Below are positions 1-8,334 of a DNA stretch of 64,000 bases, piece by piece; position 1 is the stretch's first letter, and the number at the start of each line of letters is the position of its first letter. Under the pieces are notes generated by a model. The model did no database searches and was not told where the DNA came from. It saw nothing but the letters and a program-made list of their open reading frames with translations. Both the position numbers and the translations under genes were made by a program. Origin of the DNA: a gamma proteobacterium L18 (lineage in GTDB: Bacteria; Pseudomonadota; Gammaproteobacteria; Pseudomonadales; Pseudomonadaceae); contig KI547167.1 of the NCBI GenBank assembly GCA_000497835.1, forward strand, positions 155,768 to 219,767, written 5' to 3'.

Positions 1-546
1 CACCGGCCCGAACAGCTTGCCGATGCGCGCAGTACCGTGGCGCTGGATCAGGAACAGGCCGATCAACACAACCAGCGACAGCGGCACCACCCAATGGCTG
101 ATGCCATCGAAGGCCAACTCCAGGCCCTCCACCGCCGACAATACCGATACCGCCGGGGTGATCATGCTGTCACCGTAGAACAGCGCCGCACCGATCAGGC
201 CGCACACCACCAGCATGCCACTGAGCCGCGGGTAACCCGCCGAAGCGCGGCGCGCCAGCGCGGTCAGGGCCATGATGCCGCCCTCGCCCTGGTTGTCGGC
301 GCGCAGCACGAACAGCATGTACTTGATCGATACTACCCAGATCAGCGACCAGAAAATCAAGGACAGAATGCCCAAAACGCCATCGTGATTGCTGGGAATC
401 CCATAGCCACCGGAGAACACCTCCTTGAGGGTATACAACGGGCTGGTACCGATATCGCCGTAGACTACCCCGACGGCCGCCACCAGCATCGCGATCGGTT
501 TTGCCGACGAATGCCCCGTGCCTGCCTGACTACTTGCCTGAACCAT
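1..546 (-). CDS. kup: Kup-type potassium uptake protein (partial, N-terminal part)
   Basis: Low-affinity K+/H+ symporter of the inner membrane (KUP/HAK family). Only the first 182 codons are present; the C-terminal two thirds lie beyond the left window edge. Reading the minus strand from the ATG at 546, a short polar N-terminus is followed by the family signature [17 protein letters not shown] near residues 28-44. Hydrophobic helices and the second conserved block [21 protein letters not shown] follow around residues 120-140. The open frame continues to base 1 without a stop. The family is usually about 630 residues, so the truncation is only the window edge. It is transcribed divergently from rimO across a roughly 210-bp gap. 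Confidence 0.93.
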   Translation of the reverse strand, partial: MVQASSQAGTGHSSAKPIAMLVAAVGVVYGDIGTSPLYTLKEVFSGGYGIPSNHDGVLGILSLIFWSLIWVVSIKYMLFVLRADNQGEGGIMALTALARRASAGYPRLSGMLVVCGLIGAALFYGDSMITPAVSVLSAVEGLELAFDGISHWVVPLSLVVLIGLFLIQRHGTARIGKLFGPV

Positions 547-755
547 CAACCACTCCTACAACCTTGGACTTTGGGTGTTTCAAAATACTTCGGAACGCAA
601 CGCGGCGAAGCATAGCGCAGCACTCGTCGTATTTCCCTGCATAAAGCTGGTCAAGTGGCTTTCTCGTCGCTAGAATTGCGCACTTTTTGATCAGAGGCGC
701 GTAAAGCGTCCGTCGGGGCTGCCACTGGCAGCTCTAATTAACACCGAGGTTAGTC

Positions 756-2093
756 ATGTCCACCACTCCCGCGCCGTCCGCCCCAAAGGTTGGCTTCGTC
801 TCTCTGGGCTGCCCCAAGGCCCTGGTCGACTCCGAACGCATCCTGACCCAGCTGCGCATGGAAGGCTATGAAGTCGTGCCCACCTACCAGGACGCCGACG
901 TCGTGGTCGTCAACACCTGCGGCTTCATTGACAGCGCCAAGGCCGAATCCCTTGAAGTGATCGGTGAAGCCCTGGCCGAAAACGGCAAGGTGATCGTCAC
1001 CGGCTGCATGGGCGTGGAAGAAGGCGCGATCCGCAACGTGCACCCAAGCGTGCTGTCGGTCACCGGCCCGCAGCAGTATGAGCAGGTGGTGAACGCGGTT
1101 CACGAAGTAGTGCCCCCGCGCCAAGACCATAACCCGCTGATCGATCTGGTGCCGCCACAAGGCATCAAGCTGACCCCGCGCCACTACGCCTACCTGAAGA
1201 TCTCCGAAGGCTGCAACCACAGCTGCAGCTTCTGCATCATCCCGTCCATGCGCGGCAAGCTGGTCAGCCGCCCGGTGGGTGACGTGCTGAGCGAAGCCGA
1301 GCGCCTGGTCAAGGCCGGCGTCAAGGAACTGCTGGTGATCTCCCAGGACACCAGCGCCTATGGCGTGGACGTCAAGTACAAGACCGATTTCTGGAACGGC
1401 CGCCCGGTCAAGACGCGCATGCTGGAACTCTGCGAAGCGCTGAGCAGCCTGGGGGTGTGGGTGCGCCTGCACTACGTGTACCCGTACCCGAACGTCGACG
1501 ACATCATCCCGCTGATGGCCGCCGGCAAGCTGCTGCCGTACCTGGACATCCCGTTCCAGCACGCCAGCCCCAAAGTGCTGAAGCTGATGAAGCGCCCGGC
1601 CTTCGAAGACAAGACCCTGGCGCGCATCAAGAAATGGCGCGAACAGTGCCCGGACCTGATCATCCGCTCCACCTTCATCGTCGGCTTCCCGGGCGAGACC
1701 GAAGAAGACTTCCAGTACCTGCTGGACTGGCTGACCGAAGCGCAACTGGACCGCGTTGGCTGCTTCCAGTACTCGCCAGTCGAAGGCGCACCGGCCAACG
1801 ACCTGGACGCCGAGGTCGTGCCTGACGACATCAAGCAGGACCGCTGGGACCGCTTCATGGCCCACCAGCAGGCCATCAGCGCTGCCCGCCTGCAGATGAA
1901 GATCGGCCGTGACATCGAAGTGCTGATCGACGAAGTCGACGAACAGGGCGCCGTAGGCCGCTGCTTCTTCGACGCACCGGAAATCGACGGCAGCGTATTC
2001 ATCGAGGGCGCCGAAGGCCTGAACCCGGGTGACAAGGTGATGTGCCGCGTGGTGGATGCCGACGAGTACGACCTGTGGGCCGAGCGCATCTAA
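756..2093 (+). CDS. rimO: Ribosomal protein S12 methylthiotransferase RimO
   Basis: Radical-SAM enzyme that adds a methylthio group to the conserved aspartate of ribosomal protein S12. The 445 residues hold an N-terminal UPF0004 domain with cluster cysteines C19, C55 and C84. The radical-SAM motif is CNHSCSFC, with C153, C157 and C160, and a C-terminal TRAM domain starts near residue 375. [18 protein letters not shown] is the usual radical-SAM core strand-loop. RimO is distinguished from MiaB by the N-terminal [13 protein letters not shown] block. The gene is monocistronic: it is followed by a strong hairpin terminator and then a REP palindrome. Confidence 0.97.
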   Translation: MSTTPAPSAPKVGFVSLGCPKALVDSERILTQLRMEGYEVVPTYQDADVVVVNTCGFIDSAKAESLEVIGEALAENGKVIVTGCMGVEEGAIRNVHPSVLSVTGPQQYEQVVNAVHEVVPPRQDHNPLIDLVPPQGIKLTPRHYAYLKISEGCNHSCSFCIIPSMRGKLVSRPVGDVLSEAERLVKAGVKELLVISQDTSAYGVDVKYKTDFWNGRPVKTRMLELCEALSSLGVWVRLHYVYPYPNVDDIIPLMAAGKLLPYLDIPFQHASPKVLKLMKRPAFEDKTLARIKKWREQCPDLIIRSTFIVGFPGETEEDFQYLLDWLTEAQLDRVGCFQYSPVEGAPANDLDAEVVPDDIKQDRWDRFMAHQQAISAARLQMKIGRDIEVLIDEVDEQGAVGRCFFDAPEIDGSVFIEGAEGLNPGDKVMCRVVDADEYDLWAERI

Positions 2094-2103
2094 GCGCCCT
2101 GCT

Positions 2104-2138
2104 CCCCAAAAAAACCTGCCCCAGCGGCAGGTTTTTTT
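2104..2138 (+). terminator. Rho-independent terminator of rimO
   Basis: A perfect inverted repeat, AACCTGCC - CCAGC - GGCAGGTT, is followed by a run of seven T just after the rimO stop codon. The A-run on the left arm would make it active on the other strand too. Confidence 0.85.
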
Positions 2139-2153
2139 ATGCCCTGCACAAAT

Positions 2154-2232
2154 CTGTAGCAGCTGCCGCCAGGCTGCGTCCGGCCGCAACACCGTATCGC
2201 CTGCTGACGCGGCCTCACGGCCGCTGCTACAG
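2154..2232. repeat. REP-type inverted repeat (GTAGCAGCTGCCG family)
   Basis: Two imperfectly palindromic arms face each other: CTGTAGCAGCTGCCGCCAGG at the left and CGGCCGCTGCTACAG at the right. The same family recurs at 3991-4070, 28025-28088 and 34602-34664 and is typical of P. putida-group intergenic regions. It ends 27 bases before the acetyltransferase start codon, so it lies in that gene's leader. Confidence 0.75.
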
Positions 2233-2259
2233 TCAATGGAGGATCAAGGAGAGACCGAC

Positions 2260-2727
2260 ATGGGCAAACATCTGGTCGTGCACACCCCACGGGCCAACGA
2301 CTACGCGGAACTGACACGAGTATGGGAAGCATCGGTGCGCGCCACCCACCACTTCCTGCCTGACAGCTACATCATCCTGCTGCGCGAACTGGTGGAAAAA
2401 CACTACCTGGACGCCGTCATGCTGATTTGCTGCAAGGACGAGCGCCAGCGCATCACCGGTTTTGCAGGGGTTGCCGCCGGCAAGGTGGAGATGCTGTTCA
2501 TCCACCCCGACCATCGCGGCCAGGGCATCGGCAGTCGCCTGCTGCACTTCGCCCTGGACAACCTCAACGCCAACCAATTGGACGTCAACGAACAGAACGA
2601 ACAGGCCTTCGGCTTCTACATGAAGCAAGGCTTCGAGGTGGTGGGCCGCTCGGAGGTCGACGGCATGGGCCAGCCCTACCCGCTGCTGCACCTGCGGCGC
2701 GCGCAGCGACAATCTGCGCGGGCTTAA
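2260..2727 (+). CDS. yjaB: YjaB-like GNAT N-acetyltransferase
   Basis: GNAT-family acetyltransferase of 155 residues. The acetyl-CoA P-loop is HPDHRGQGIGSRLL, and the C-terminal block NEQNEQAFGFYMKQGFEVVGRSEVDG followed by PYPLLHL closely resembles E. coli YjaB, which acetylates protein lysines. The start is set by AAGGAGA 5-6 bases upstream of ATG 2260; the reading frame stays open further upstream through the REP but has no ribosome binding site there. Family assignment rests on recognised motifs. The natural substrate is not shown by the sequence. Confidence 0.85.
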   Translation: MGKHLVVHTPRANDYAELTRVWEASVRATHHFLPDSYIILLRELVEKHYLDAVMLICCKDERQRITGFAGVAAGKVEMLFIHPDHRGQGIGSRLLHFALDNLNANQLDVNEQNEQAFGFYMKQGFEVVGRSEVDGMGQPYPLLHLRRAQRQSARA

Positions 2728-2777
2728 CCGCCGCAGGGCGGTTACACTAGCGCCCTTCTTTCGTTACGGCTGCTGTC

Positions 2778-3488
2778 ATGTCTGATCCCATTCGCCTTTC
2801 CAAACGCCTCATCGAACTGGTCGGGTGCTCCCGCCGCGAGGCCGAACTGTTCATCGAAGGGGGCTGGGTGACGGTAGACGGTGAAATCGTCGACGAGCCT
2901 CAGTTCAAGGTGGCCGACCAGGTCGTGGCCCTGAGCCCCGACGCCAAGGCCGAGCAGCCTGAGCCTGTGACCCTGCTGCTGCACCAGGAAGCCGGCCAAT
3001 CGCTGGAGCAGGCCCTGGCCAGCCTGGAAGCCGCCTCGCTGTCGGCCGAGCACAGCTACAGCAAACGCCCGCTCAAGGGCCACTTCCTGCGCCTGACCTG
3101 CGGCGCCGAGCTGCAGCCCAACGCCAGCGGCCTGCAGGTGTTTACCCAGGACTGGAAAATCCTGCGCAAACTGACCGCCGACGCGGCCAAGATCGAACAG
3201 GAATACGTGGTCGAAGTCAGCGGCCAGATGGCCGAACATGGCTTCAACCGCCTGATCCATGGCGCCATGCACAAAGGCAAGGCGCTGCCAGCGGTGAAAG
3301 CCAGCTGGCAGAACGAGACGCGCCTGCGCATCGCCATGAAGAACCCGCAGCCGGGCATCATCGCCCAACTGTGCGCCAGCGTCGGCCTGACCGTGATCGG
3401 CATGCGCCGCATCCGCGTGGGCGGCGTGTCGCTGGGCAAGGTGCCGGCGGGCCAATGGCGCTACCTGGCCGGCAACGAGAAGTTCTGA
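2778..3488 (+). CDS. S4-domain protein resembling RsuA/RluF pseudouridine synthases, probably catalytically inactive
   Basis: A protein of 236 residues. The N-terminal S4 RNA-binding domain (about residues 4-55, RLSKRLIELVGCSRREAELF) is canonical. The C-terminal part keeps the RluF-like fold signals, with VFTQDWKILRKLT and an EQEYVVEV strand, and ends in RIRVGGVSLGKVPAGQWRYL. The catalytic block, normally GRLDxxTxGL, reads ELQPNASGL, so the nucleophilic Asp is Gln. The usual RQIRRM motif near the C-terminus reads GIIAQL, and the KPxG motif is missing. Annotation pipelines would call it an rRNA pseudouridine synthase. I read it as an RNA-binding paralogue that has probably lost catalysis. It is followed by the DUF1456 gene after 33 bases, possibly cotranscribed. 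Confidence 0.8.
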   Translation: MSDPIRLSKRLIELVGCSRREAELFIEGGWVTVDGEIVDEPQFKVADQVVALSPDAKAEQPEPVTLLLHQEAGQSLEQALASLEAASLSAEHSYSKRPLKGHFLRLTCGAELQPNASGLQVFTQDWKILRKLTADAAKIEQEYVVEVSGQMAEHGFNRLIHGAMHKGKALPAVKASWQNETRLRIAMKNPQPGIIAQLCASVGLTVIGMRRIRVGGVSLGKVPAGQWRYLAGNEKF

Positions 3489-3521
3489 CCCTCTTTTTTC
3501 GCAACACTCGGGATTTTCACC

Positions 3522-3983
3522 ATGATTCACAACGATGTACTGCGCAGCGTGCGCTACATGCTCGACATCAGCGACGCCAAGGTGGTCGAGCTGATCAAGC
3601 TTTCGGGCCTGGAAGTCACCAAGGACGACGTCATCACCTACCTCAAGAAAGACGAGGAAGAAGGTTTCGTGCACTGCCCTGACCTGGTCATGGCGCACTT
3701 CCTGGACGGCCTGGTGTTCTTCAAGCGCGGCAAGGACGACAGCCGTCCGGCCCAGCCGATCGAAACGCCGGTCACCAACAATGTCATCCTGAAGAAACTT
3801 CGCGTGGCTTTCGAGCTCAAAGAGGATGACATGCACGCGGTGCTCAAGGCTGCCGATTTCCCGGTGTCCAAGCCTGAGCTGAGCGCGCTGTTCCGCAAGG
3901 TCGGGCACAACAACTACCGCCCGTGCGGCGACCAGTTGCTGCGCAACTTCCTCAAGGGCCTGACCCTGCGAGTGCGCGGCTGA
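3522..3983 (+). CDS. DUF1456 family protein (YehS-like)
   Basis: A soluble protein of 153 residues built of two similar halves. Each starts with a ribosome-like NDVLRSVRYML / NNVILKKLRVAF helix, then a second helix, and an 'FxxGL' ending (FLDGLVFFKRG and FLKGLTLRVRG). This tandem arrangement is the hallmark of DUF1456, represented by E. coli YehS. No enzymatic motif is visible and the function is unknown. The start codon at 3522 sits 33 bases after the preceding gene, with only a weak ribosome binding site. A REP palindrome follows immediately after the stop. Confidence 0.88.
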   Translation: MIHNDVLRSVRYMLDISDAKVVELIKLSGLEVTKDDVITYLKKDEEEGFVHCPDLVMAHFLDGLVFFKRGKDDSRPAQPIETPVTNNVILKKLRVAFELKEDDMHAVLKAADFPVSKPELSALFRKVGHNNYRPCGDQLLRNFLKGLTLRVRG

Positions 3984-3990
3984 CTGAATG

Positions 3991-4070
3991 CCCCGTAGCA
4001 GCTCCCGAAGGCTGCGTCGGGGCCAACACGGTGTCGCCTGCGGACGCAGCCTTCGGCAGCTGCTACGGGG
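3991..4070. repeat. REP doublet forming a long hairpin
   Basis: The left arm CCCCGTAGCAGCTCCCGAAG and the right arm CTTCGGCAGCTGCTACGGGG are nearly perfect inverses, with a second inner pair (GCTGCGTC / GACGCAGC). It has the same repeat type as 2154-2232 and lies between the DUF1456 gene and the small exported peptide. Confidence 0.8.
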
Positions 4071-4110
4071 GCACCGCCTTCCTACCCGGTATGTTTTCCA
4101 GGAGTTCGAC

Positions 4111-4293
4111 ATGTTCAAGCGTCTATTGCTTATTGCTGCAGTGGCGTTCCCGATGATTGCCACTGCCGGCCCAGCCCCCTGGTACAAATGGCAAAGCATC
4201 ACCCAGAACGGCGCCATGGTTTGCTCGCAGACCAACCCCGGTGCCGGCTGGCAGCGCATGTCCGGACCTTATGACAATGCCGGTTGCCGTTGA
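4111..4293 (+). CDS. Small exported protein, 60 residues, function unknown
   Basis: The start is ATG 4111, with AGGAG seven bases upstream. MFKRLLLIAAVAFPMIATAG is a clear Sec signal peptide with a TAG/A-type cleavage site near residue 19. The mature part is about 40 residues, ends with Cys and contains a second Cys, so a disulfide in the periplasm is possible. It also carries several Trp and Pro residues. I do not recognise the family. It precedes trmO by nine bases and may share its transcript. Confidence 0.75.
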   Translation: MFKRLLLIAAVAFPMIATAGPAPWYKWQSITQNGAMVCSQTNPGAGWQRMSGPYDNAGCR

Positions 4294-4302
4294 CCCCTGC
4301 CC

Positions 4303-4998
4303 ATGACCTATAGCGTTTCCCCGATCGGCTTTGTCCGTTCCTGCTTCAAGGAAAAATTCGCCATCCCCCGCCAGCCGCAATTGGCACCCGCCGCCCGGGG
4401 GGTGCTGGAGCTGGTGGCGCCTTTCGATCAGGGCGACGCGGTGCAGGGGCTGGAACAGGTCAGCCACGTGTGGCTGCTGTTCCTGTTCCACCAGGCACTG
4501 GAAGACAAGCCACGCCTGAAGGTGCGCCCGCCGCGCCTGGGCGGCAACAAATCCATGGGCGTGTTCGCCACCCGCGCCACCCACCGGCCCAATGGCATCG
4601 GCCAATCGGTAGTGCGCCTGGAGAAGGTCGAGGCGGGCAAGCTGTGGCTGTCGGGCATCGACTTGCTGGACGGCACACCGGTGCTGGACATCAAACCCTA
4701 CGTGCCCTACGCCGACAGCCTACCCCACGCCCGCAACGACATGGCCAGCGGCGCGCCTGAGGCGATTGCCGTGACCTGGGCTGCCACGGCCCAGGTACAG
4801 GCCCATGACCATGCCACGCGCCTTGAAGAGCCCTTGGTGGAACTGATTGAACAGTGCCTGGCCCAGGACCCGCGGCCGGCGTATCAGGTGCCGGCGCCTG
4901 AGCGGGAGTATGGGGTACGGTTCTGGGATGTGGAGGTGCGCTGGCATTATCCGACGCCCGATACCATCAAGGTACTGGAAGTGGTGCTGGGCGACTGA
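4303..4998 (+). CDS. trmO: tRNA (N6-threonylcarbamoyladenosine37-N6)-methyltransferase TrmO
   Basis: SAM-dependent methyltransferase of the TsaA/YaeB/VirR superfamily that methylates t6A37 of tRNA-Thr. The 231 residues show the family blocks SPIGFVRS (start), FDQGDAVQGLEQVSHVWLLFLFH, the region FATRATHRPNGIGQSVVRL and DLLDGTPVLDIKPYVPYADS. A C-terminal extension (about residues 160-231) is the usual second domain of gammaproteobacterial TrmO. The gene ends just before a REP pair and a bidirectional terminator shared with fpr. Confidence 0.93.
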   Translation: MTYSVSPIGFVRSCFKEKFAIPRQPQLAPAARGVLELVAPFDQGDAVQGLEQVSHVWLLFLFHQALEDKPRLKVRPPRLGGNKSMGVFATRATHRPNGIGQSVVRLEKVEAGKLWLSGIDLLDGTPVLDIKPYVPYADSLPHARNDMASGAPEAIAVTWAATAQVQAHDHATRLEEPLVELIEQCLAQDPRPAYQVPAPEREYGVRFWDVEVRWHYPTPDTIKVLEVVLGD

Positions 4999-5008
4999 CC
5001 GCGTCGCC

Positions 5009-5102
5009 TGCGTCGCGAGCTAGCTTTGCTCCCACAAGGTAAAGCCTGGCATCGACGGTTGGCTCACCACTGTGGGAGCAAAGCTTGCTCGCGATGAGGC
5101 CA
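5009..5102. repeat. REP doublet (TTTGCTCCCACA family)
   Basis: Left arm GCGAGCTAGCTTTGCTCCCACA and right arm TGTGGGAGCAAAGCTTGCTCGC are inverted around a loop of about 33 bases. It belongs to the CTCCCACA class of Pseudomonas REPs, which also includes 24860-24953. Confidence 0.8.
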
Positions 5103-5129
5103 TCAGCCACACCACACAATCCCAGGCAT

Positions 5130-5160
5130 AAAAAAACCGCCCAATTGGGCGGTTTTTTTA
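5130..5160. terminator. Bidirectional terminator between trmO and fpr
   Basis: A perfect palindrome, CCGCCCAATTGGGCGG, is flanked by A7 on the left and T7 on the right, so it can end both the plus-strand trmO transcript and the minus-strand fpr transcript. Confidence 0.9.
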
Positions 5161-5171
5161 GGGAGCGAGGC

Positions 5172-5951
5172 TTACTTCTCGACGAAGGCGCGCTCGATCA
5201 GGTAGTCACCCGGCTCGCGCATACGCGGCGAAACCGTCAGGCCGAAGCTGTTCAGCACTTCGCTGGTCTCGTCGAGCATGCTTGGGCTGCCGCACAGCAT
5301 GGCGCGGTCGTCCTGCGGGTTGATCGGCGGCAGGCCGATGTCGCTGAACAGTTTGCCGCTGCGCATCAGGTCGGTCAGGCGGCCTTCGTTTTCGAACGGC
5401 TCGCGGGTCACGGTCGGGTAGTAGATCAGCTTGTCACGCAGCGCTTCCCCGAAGAACTCGTTCTGCGGCAGGTGCTCGGTGATGAACTCGCGGTAGGCGA
5501 CTTCGTTCACGTAGCGCACGCCGTGGCACAGGATGACCTTTTCGAAACGCTCGTAGGTTTCCGGGTCCTGGATCACGCTCATGAATGGCGCAAGGCCCGT
5601 GCCGGTGCTCAGCAGATACAAGTGCTTGCCTGGCTTGAGGTCGTCGAGTACCAGCGTGCCGGTGGGCTTCTTGCTGATGATGATCTCGTCGCCTTCCTTC
5701 AGGTGCTGCAGCTGGGAAGTCAGCGGGCCGTCCGGCACCTTGATGCTGAAGAATTCCAGATGCTCTTCCCAGTTCGGGCTGGCGATGGAGTACGCGCGCA
5801 TCAGCGGGCGGCCGTTGGGCTGCTGCAGGCCGATCATCACGAACTGACCGTTCTCGAAGCGCAGGCCCGGGTCACGGGTGCACTTGAAGCTGAACAGGGT
5901 GTCATTCCAGTGATGGACACTGAGTACACGTTCGTGGTTCATGTTGCTCAT
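5172..5951 (-). CDS. fpr: Ferredoxin-NADP+ reductase
   Basis: FAD enzyme that exchanges electrons between NADPH and ferredoxin or flavodoxin, used in the cytoplasm for oxidative defence and Fe-S metabolism. The 259 residues carry the FAD-binding RAYSIASP motif near residues 51-58 and the NADP-binding block LLSTGTGLAPFMSVIQDP around residue 110. CGSPSMLDE comes before the C-terminus, which ends FVEK with no aromatic residue, as in subclass I bacterial FPRs. The start codon follows a GAGGAGC ribosome binding site. The gene is divergent from finR across about 120 bp. In P. putida FinR is known to activate this gene (fprA) under superoxide stress. Confidence 0.96.
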   Translation of the reverse strand: MSNMNHERVLSVHHWNDTLFSFKCTRDPGLRFENGQFVMIGLQQPNGRPLMRAYSIASPNWEEHLEFFSIKVPDGPLTSQLQHLKEGDEIIISKKPTGTLVLDDLKPGKHLYLLSTGTGLAPFMSVIQDPETYERFEKVILCHGVRYVNEVAYREFITEHLPQNEFFGEALRDKLIYYPTVTREPFENEGRLTDLMRSGKLFSDIGLPPINPQDDRAMLCGSPSMLDETSEVLNSFGLTVSPRMREPGDYLIERAFVEK

Positions 5952-6071
5952 GTACGGGGGCTCCTCAGAAAACGCGTGCGCCGAACGAGAGCGCGATTGC
6001 GCAATATTCTAGCCGCAGCGACAATATCTGTTAATTGAATTATCAAGATATGGGTTATCGGTTATATCGAT

Positions 6072-6998
6072 ATGCGATTTACTCTACGTCAGCTCCAGGT
6101 GTTCGTCGCCGTGGCGCAGCAGGAAAGTGTCTCCCGCGCCGCCAGCCTGCTGGCGTTGTCGCAGTCGGCCGCCAGCACCTCCATCACTGAACTGGAGCGC
6201 CAGTCCAGCTGCCAACTGTTTGATCGCGCCGGCAAGCGCCTAAGCCTCAACGCCCTGGGCCATCAACTGCTGCCCCAGGCGGTTGCCCTGCTGGACCAGG
6301 CCAAGGAAATCGAAGACCTGCTCAACGGCAAGTCCGGCTTCGGCTCGTTGGCCGTCGGCGCCACGCTGACCATCGGCAACTACCTGGCCACCCTGCTGAT
6401 CGGCAGCTTCATGCAGGTACACCCTGAGAGCCAGGTGAAGCTGCACGTGCAGAACACCGCCAATATCGTGCACCAGGTGGCGCACTACGAAATTGACCTG
6501 GGCCTGATCGAAGGCGACTGCAACCACCCGGACATCGAAGTGCAGCCCTGGGTGGCCGACGAACTGGTGGTGTTCTGCGCCCCGCGCCATCCACTGGCCG
6601 CCAAGGGCCGGGCAACCCTTGAGGAATTGACCCGCGAGGCCTGGATTCTGCGTGAGCAAGGGTCAGGCACGCGCCTGACCTTCGACCAGGCCATGCGCCA
6701 TCACCGCTCGCTGCTCAATGTACGCCTGGAACTGGAACACACCGAGGCCATCAAGCGCGCCGTGGAATCCGGCCTGGGCATTGGCTGCATCTCGCGACTG
6801 GCCCTGCGCGACGCCTTCCGGCGCGGCAGCCTGGTGGCGGTGGAAACCCCGGACCTGGACCTGACCCGGGAATTCTTCTTTATATGGCACAAGCAGAAAT
6901 ACCAGACCCAGGCGATGCGCGAATTCCTCGAGCTGTGCCGCACCTTTACCGCCGGGGTACGGCGCAGCGACGAGATCGTGCTGCCCACCATCGCCTGA
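6072..6998 (+). CDS. finR: LysR-type regulator FinR
   Basis: LysR-type activator of 308 residues. The N-terminal winged helix-turn-helix is residues 1-60 (MRFTLRQLQVFVAVAQQESVS onward, with AASLLALSQSAASTSITELE as recognition helix), followed by a LysR substrate-binding domain. Its position back-to-back with fpr is that of FinR, which in P. putida is needed for superoxide-responsive induction of fprA. The intergenic segment 5952-6071 must hold both promoters. It includes an AT-rich stretch with TATCAAGATATGGGTTATCG just upstream of finR. No obvious N-terminal ribosome binding site is seen; the start was taken from the canonical LysR N-terminus. Confidence 0.9.
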   Translation: MRFTLRQLQVFVAVAQQESVSRAASLLALSQSAASTSITELERQSSCQLFDRAGKRLSLNALGHQLLPQAVALLDQAKEIEDLLNGKSGFGSLAVGATLTIGNYLATLLIGSFMQVHPESQVKLHVQNTANIVHQVAHYEIDLGLIEGDCNHPDIEVQPWVADELVVFCAPRHPLAAKGRATLEELTREAWILREQGSGTRLTFDQAMRHHRSLLNVRLELEHTEAIKRAVESGLGIGCISRLALRDAFRRGSLVAVETPDLDLTREFFFIWHKQKYQTQAMREFLELCRTFTAGVRRSDEIVLPTIA

Positions 6999-7361
6999 TC
7001 AGAGCAGGATCACACCCCACACCAGGGCAATCATGCACAGCACCACGAACTGTGCGGCACTGCCCATGTCCTTGGCGTTTTTGGACAGGGGGTGACGGTC
7101 CAGGGAGATACGGTCGATGGCCGCCTCCACCGCCGAGTTGAATAGTTCGACGATCAGCGCCAACAGGCACACGGCGATCAGCACGGCCCGCTCCACGCGG
7201 CTCACGTGCAACAGGAACGCCAGCGGTATCAGCACCACGTTGAGCAGCACCAACTGGCGGAATGCCGCTTCGCCGATGAAGGCGGCGCGCAGGCCGTCCA
7301 GCGAATAACCCGTGGCGTTGAAGATGCGTTTCAGGCCGGTCTGGCCTTTGTATGGGGACAT
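6999..7361 (-). CDS. dgkA: Diacylglycerol kinase DgkA
   Basis: Small integral membrane kinase that phosphorylates diacylglycerol to phosphatidate, recycling the DAG released during periplasmic glucan or LPS modification. From ATG 7361 it is 120 residues, the usual size. It has an N-terminal amphipathic part, three transmembrane helices and the catalytic signature VELFNSAVEAAIDR with the following NAKDMGSAAQFV block. The upstream TTG could add two residues but is less likely. Its stop directly abuts the finR stop, so the two genes converge without a recognisable terminator. Confidence 0.94.
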   Translation of the reverse strand: MSPYKGQTGLKRIFNATGYSLDGLRAAFIGEAAFRQLVLLNVVLIPLAFLLHVSRVERAVLIAVCLLALIVELFNSAVEAAIDRISLDRHPLSKNAKDMGSAAQFVVLCMIALVWGVILL

Positions 7362-7436
7362 GAACAATCAACTGTTGCAGGAGAAAAGGGGCAAGCTAAT
7401 TCAGCTTTTGTCAAAAAAGTGTGAAGGCAAAATGCC

Positions 7437-8087
7437 TTACGACGACGAAATTGACTCAAGTTGTTGCAGCAACAGCGCCGCCTGGGTACGGGTACGCACC
7501 CCCAGCTTGCGGAAGATGGCCGTGACGTGGGCCTTGATGGTAGCTTCCGACACACTCAACTCATAAGCAATCTGCTTGTTGAGCAGGCCTTCGCAGACCA
7601 TGGTCAGCACACGGAACTGTTGCGGGGTGAGGCTGGCGAGCCCTTCGCTGGCAGCCTTGGCCTCGGCGCTGACGCTGACGGCCTCGAACGCTTGCGGCGG
7701 CCACCAGACATCGCCGTCCAGCACGTTGCGCACCGCTTCCTGGATCACTTCCAGCGGGCTTGATTTGGGGATGAAGCCGCTGGCGCCGAATTCACGCGCA
7801 CGCACCACCACCGCCGCTTCTTCCTGGGCGGACACCATCACCACCGGTACCTGCGGATATTGGCCGCGCAGCAGCACCAGCCCGGAGAAGCCATAGGCGC
7901 CAGGCATGTTCAAGTCGAGCAGCACCAGGTCCCAGTCGGCCTTGGCGTTGAGTTGGGTTTCAAGCTCGGCGATGCTCGCCACTTCCACCAGACGGGTGTC
8001 GGGCCCCAGGCCCAAGGTCACGGCCTGGCGCAGGGCGCCACGGAAAAGGGGGTGGTCATCGGCTATCAGGATGTCGTATGTGGCCAT
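7437..8087 (-). CDS. erdR: LuxR/NarL-family response regulator, ErdR/CrbR-like
   Basis: Two-component response regulator of 216 residues. The receiver domain (1-120) has acidic D10-D11, the phospho-acceptor D58 in LVLLDLNMPG, and K107-type lysine in FIPKSSP. The C-terminal LuxR helix-turn-helix lies at about 150-210 (LTPQQFRVLTMVCEGLLNKQ then ATIKAHVTAIFRKLGVRTRT). The start is ATG 8087; a longer frame upstream lacks support. Its neighbour dgkA matches the position of P. aeruginosa ErdR, part of the MxtR/CrbS-ErdR system for acetate and ethanol use. That assignment comes from context and memory of synteny; the domain call is certain. Confidence 0.75.
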   Translation of the reverse strand: MATYDILIADDHPLFRGALRQAVTLGLGPDTRLVEVASIAELETQLNAKADWDLVLLDLNMPGAYGFSGLVLLRGQYPQVPVVMVSAQEEAAVVVRAREFGASGFIPKSSPLEVIQEAVRNVLDGDVWWPPQAFEAVSVSAEAKAASEGLASLTPQQFRVLTMVCEGLLNKQIAYELSVSEATIKAHVTAIFRKLGVRTRTQAALLLQQLESISSS

Positions 8088-8334
8088 CGATCTAATGATC
8101 CTGTTCTGTGCAGGCGCGCAAGGAGTCGGCCCCTGCCAAGGCAACCCGAGCTTTATTTTAGCGCCAACTCACGGTCTGGTTGGCGATGGGGGCAGTTCAG
8201 GCGCTCGGGTCGGCGCCAAGGATGCCGACGGCTGACAGGGTGGTCAAGTTTGACGCTTTGCGGCTAAAGTCGCATCCCTTTTCCGTGCAAGCCCCCTGGG
8301 GCGCGGTTCAGCCCCTTCCAACAAGAGAAAACCC

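Noticed and set aside
37..615. A 192-codon plus-strand frame over kup
   Set aside because: The minus strand encodes a clear Kup N-terminus, and the plus-strand product is Gln/Arg/His-rich noise.
2154..5102. Clustered repeats as a possible CRISPR array
   Set aside because: The units are inverted palindromes (REP), not direct repeats with unique spacers, and no cas gene is near.
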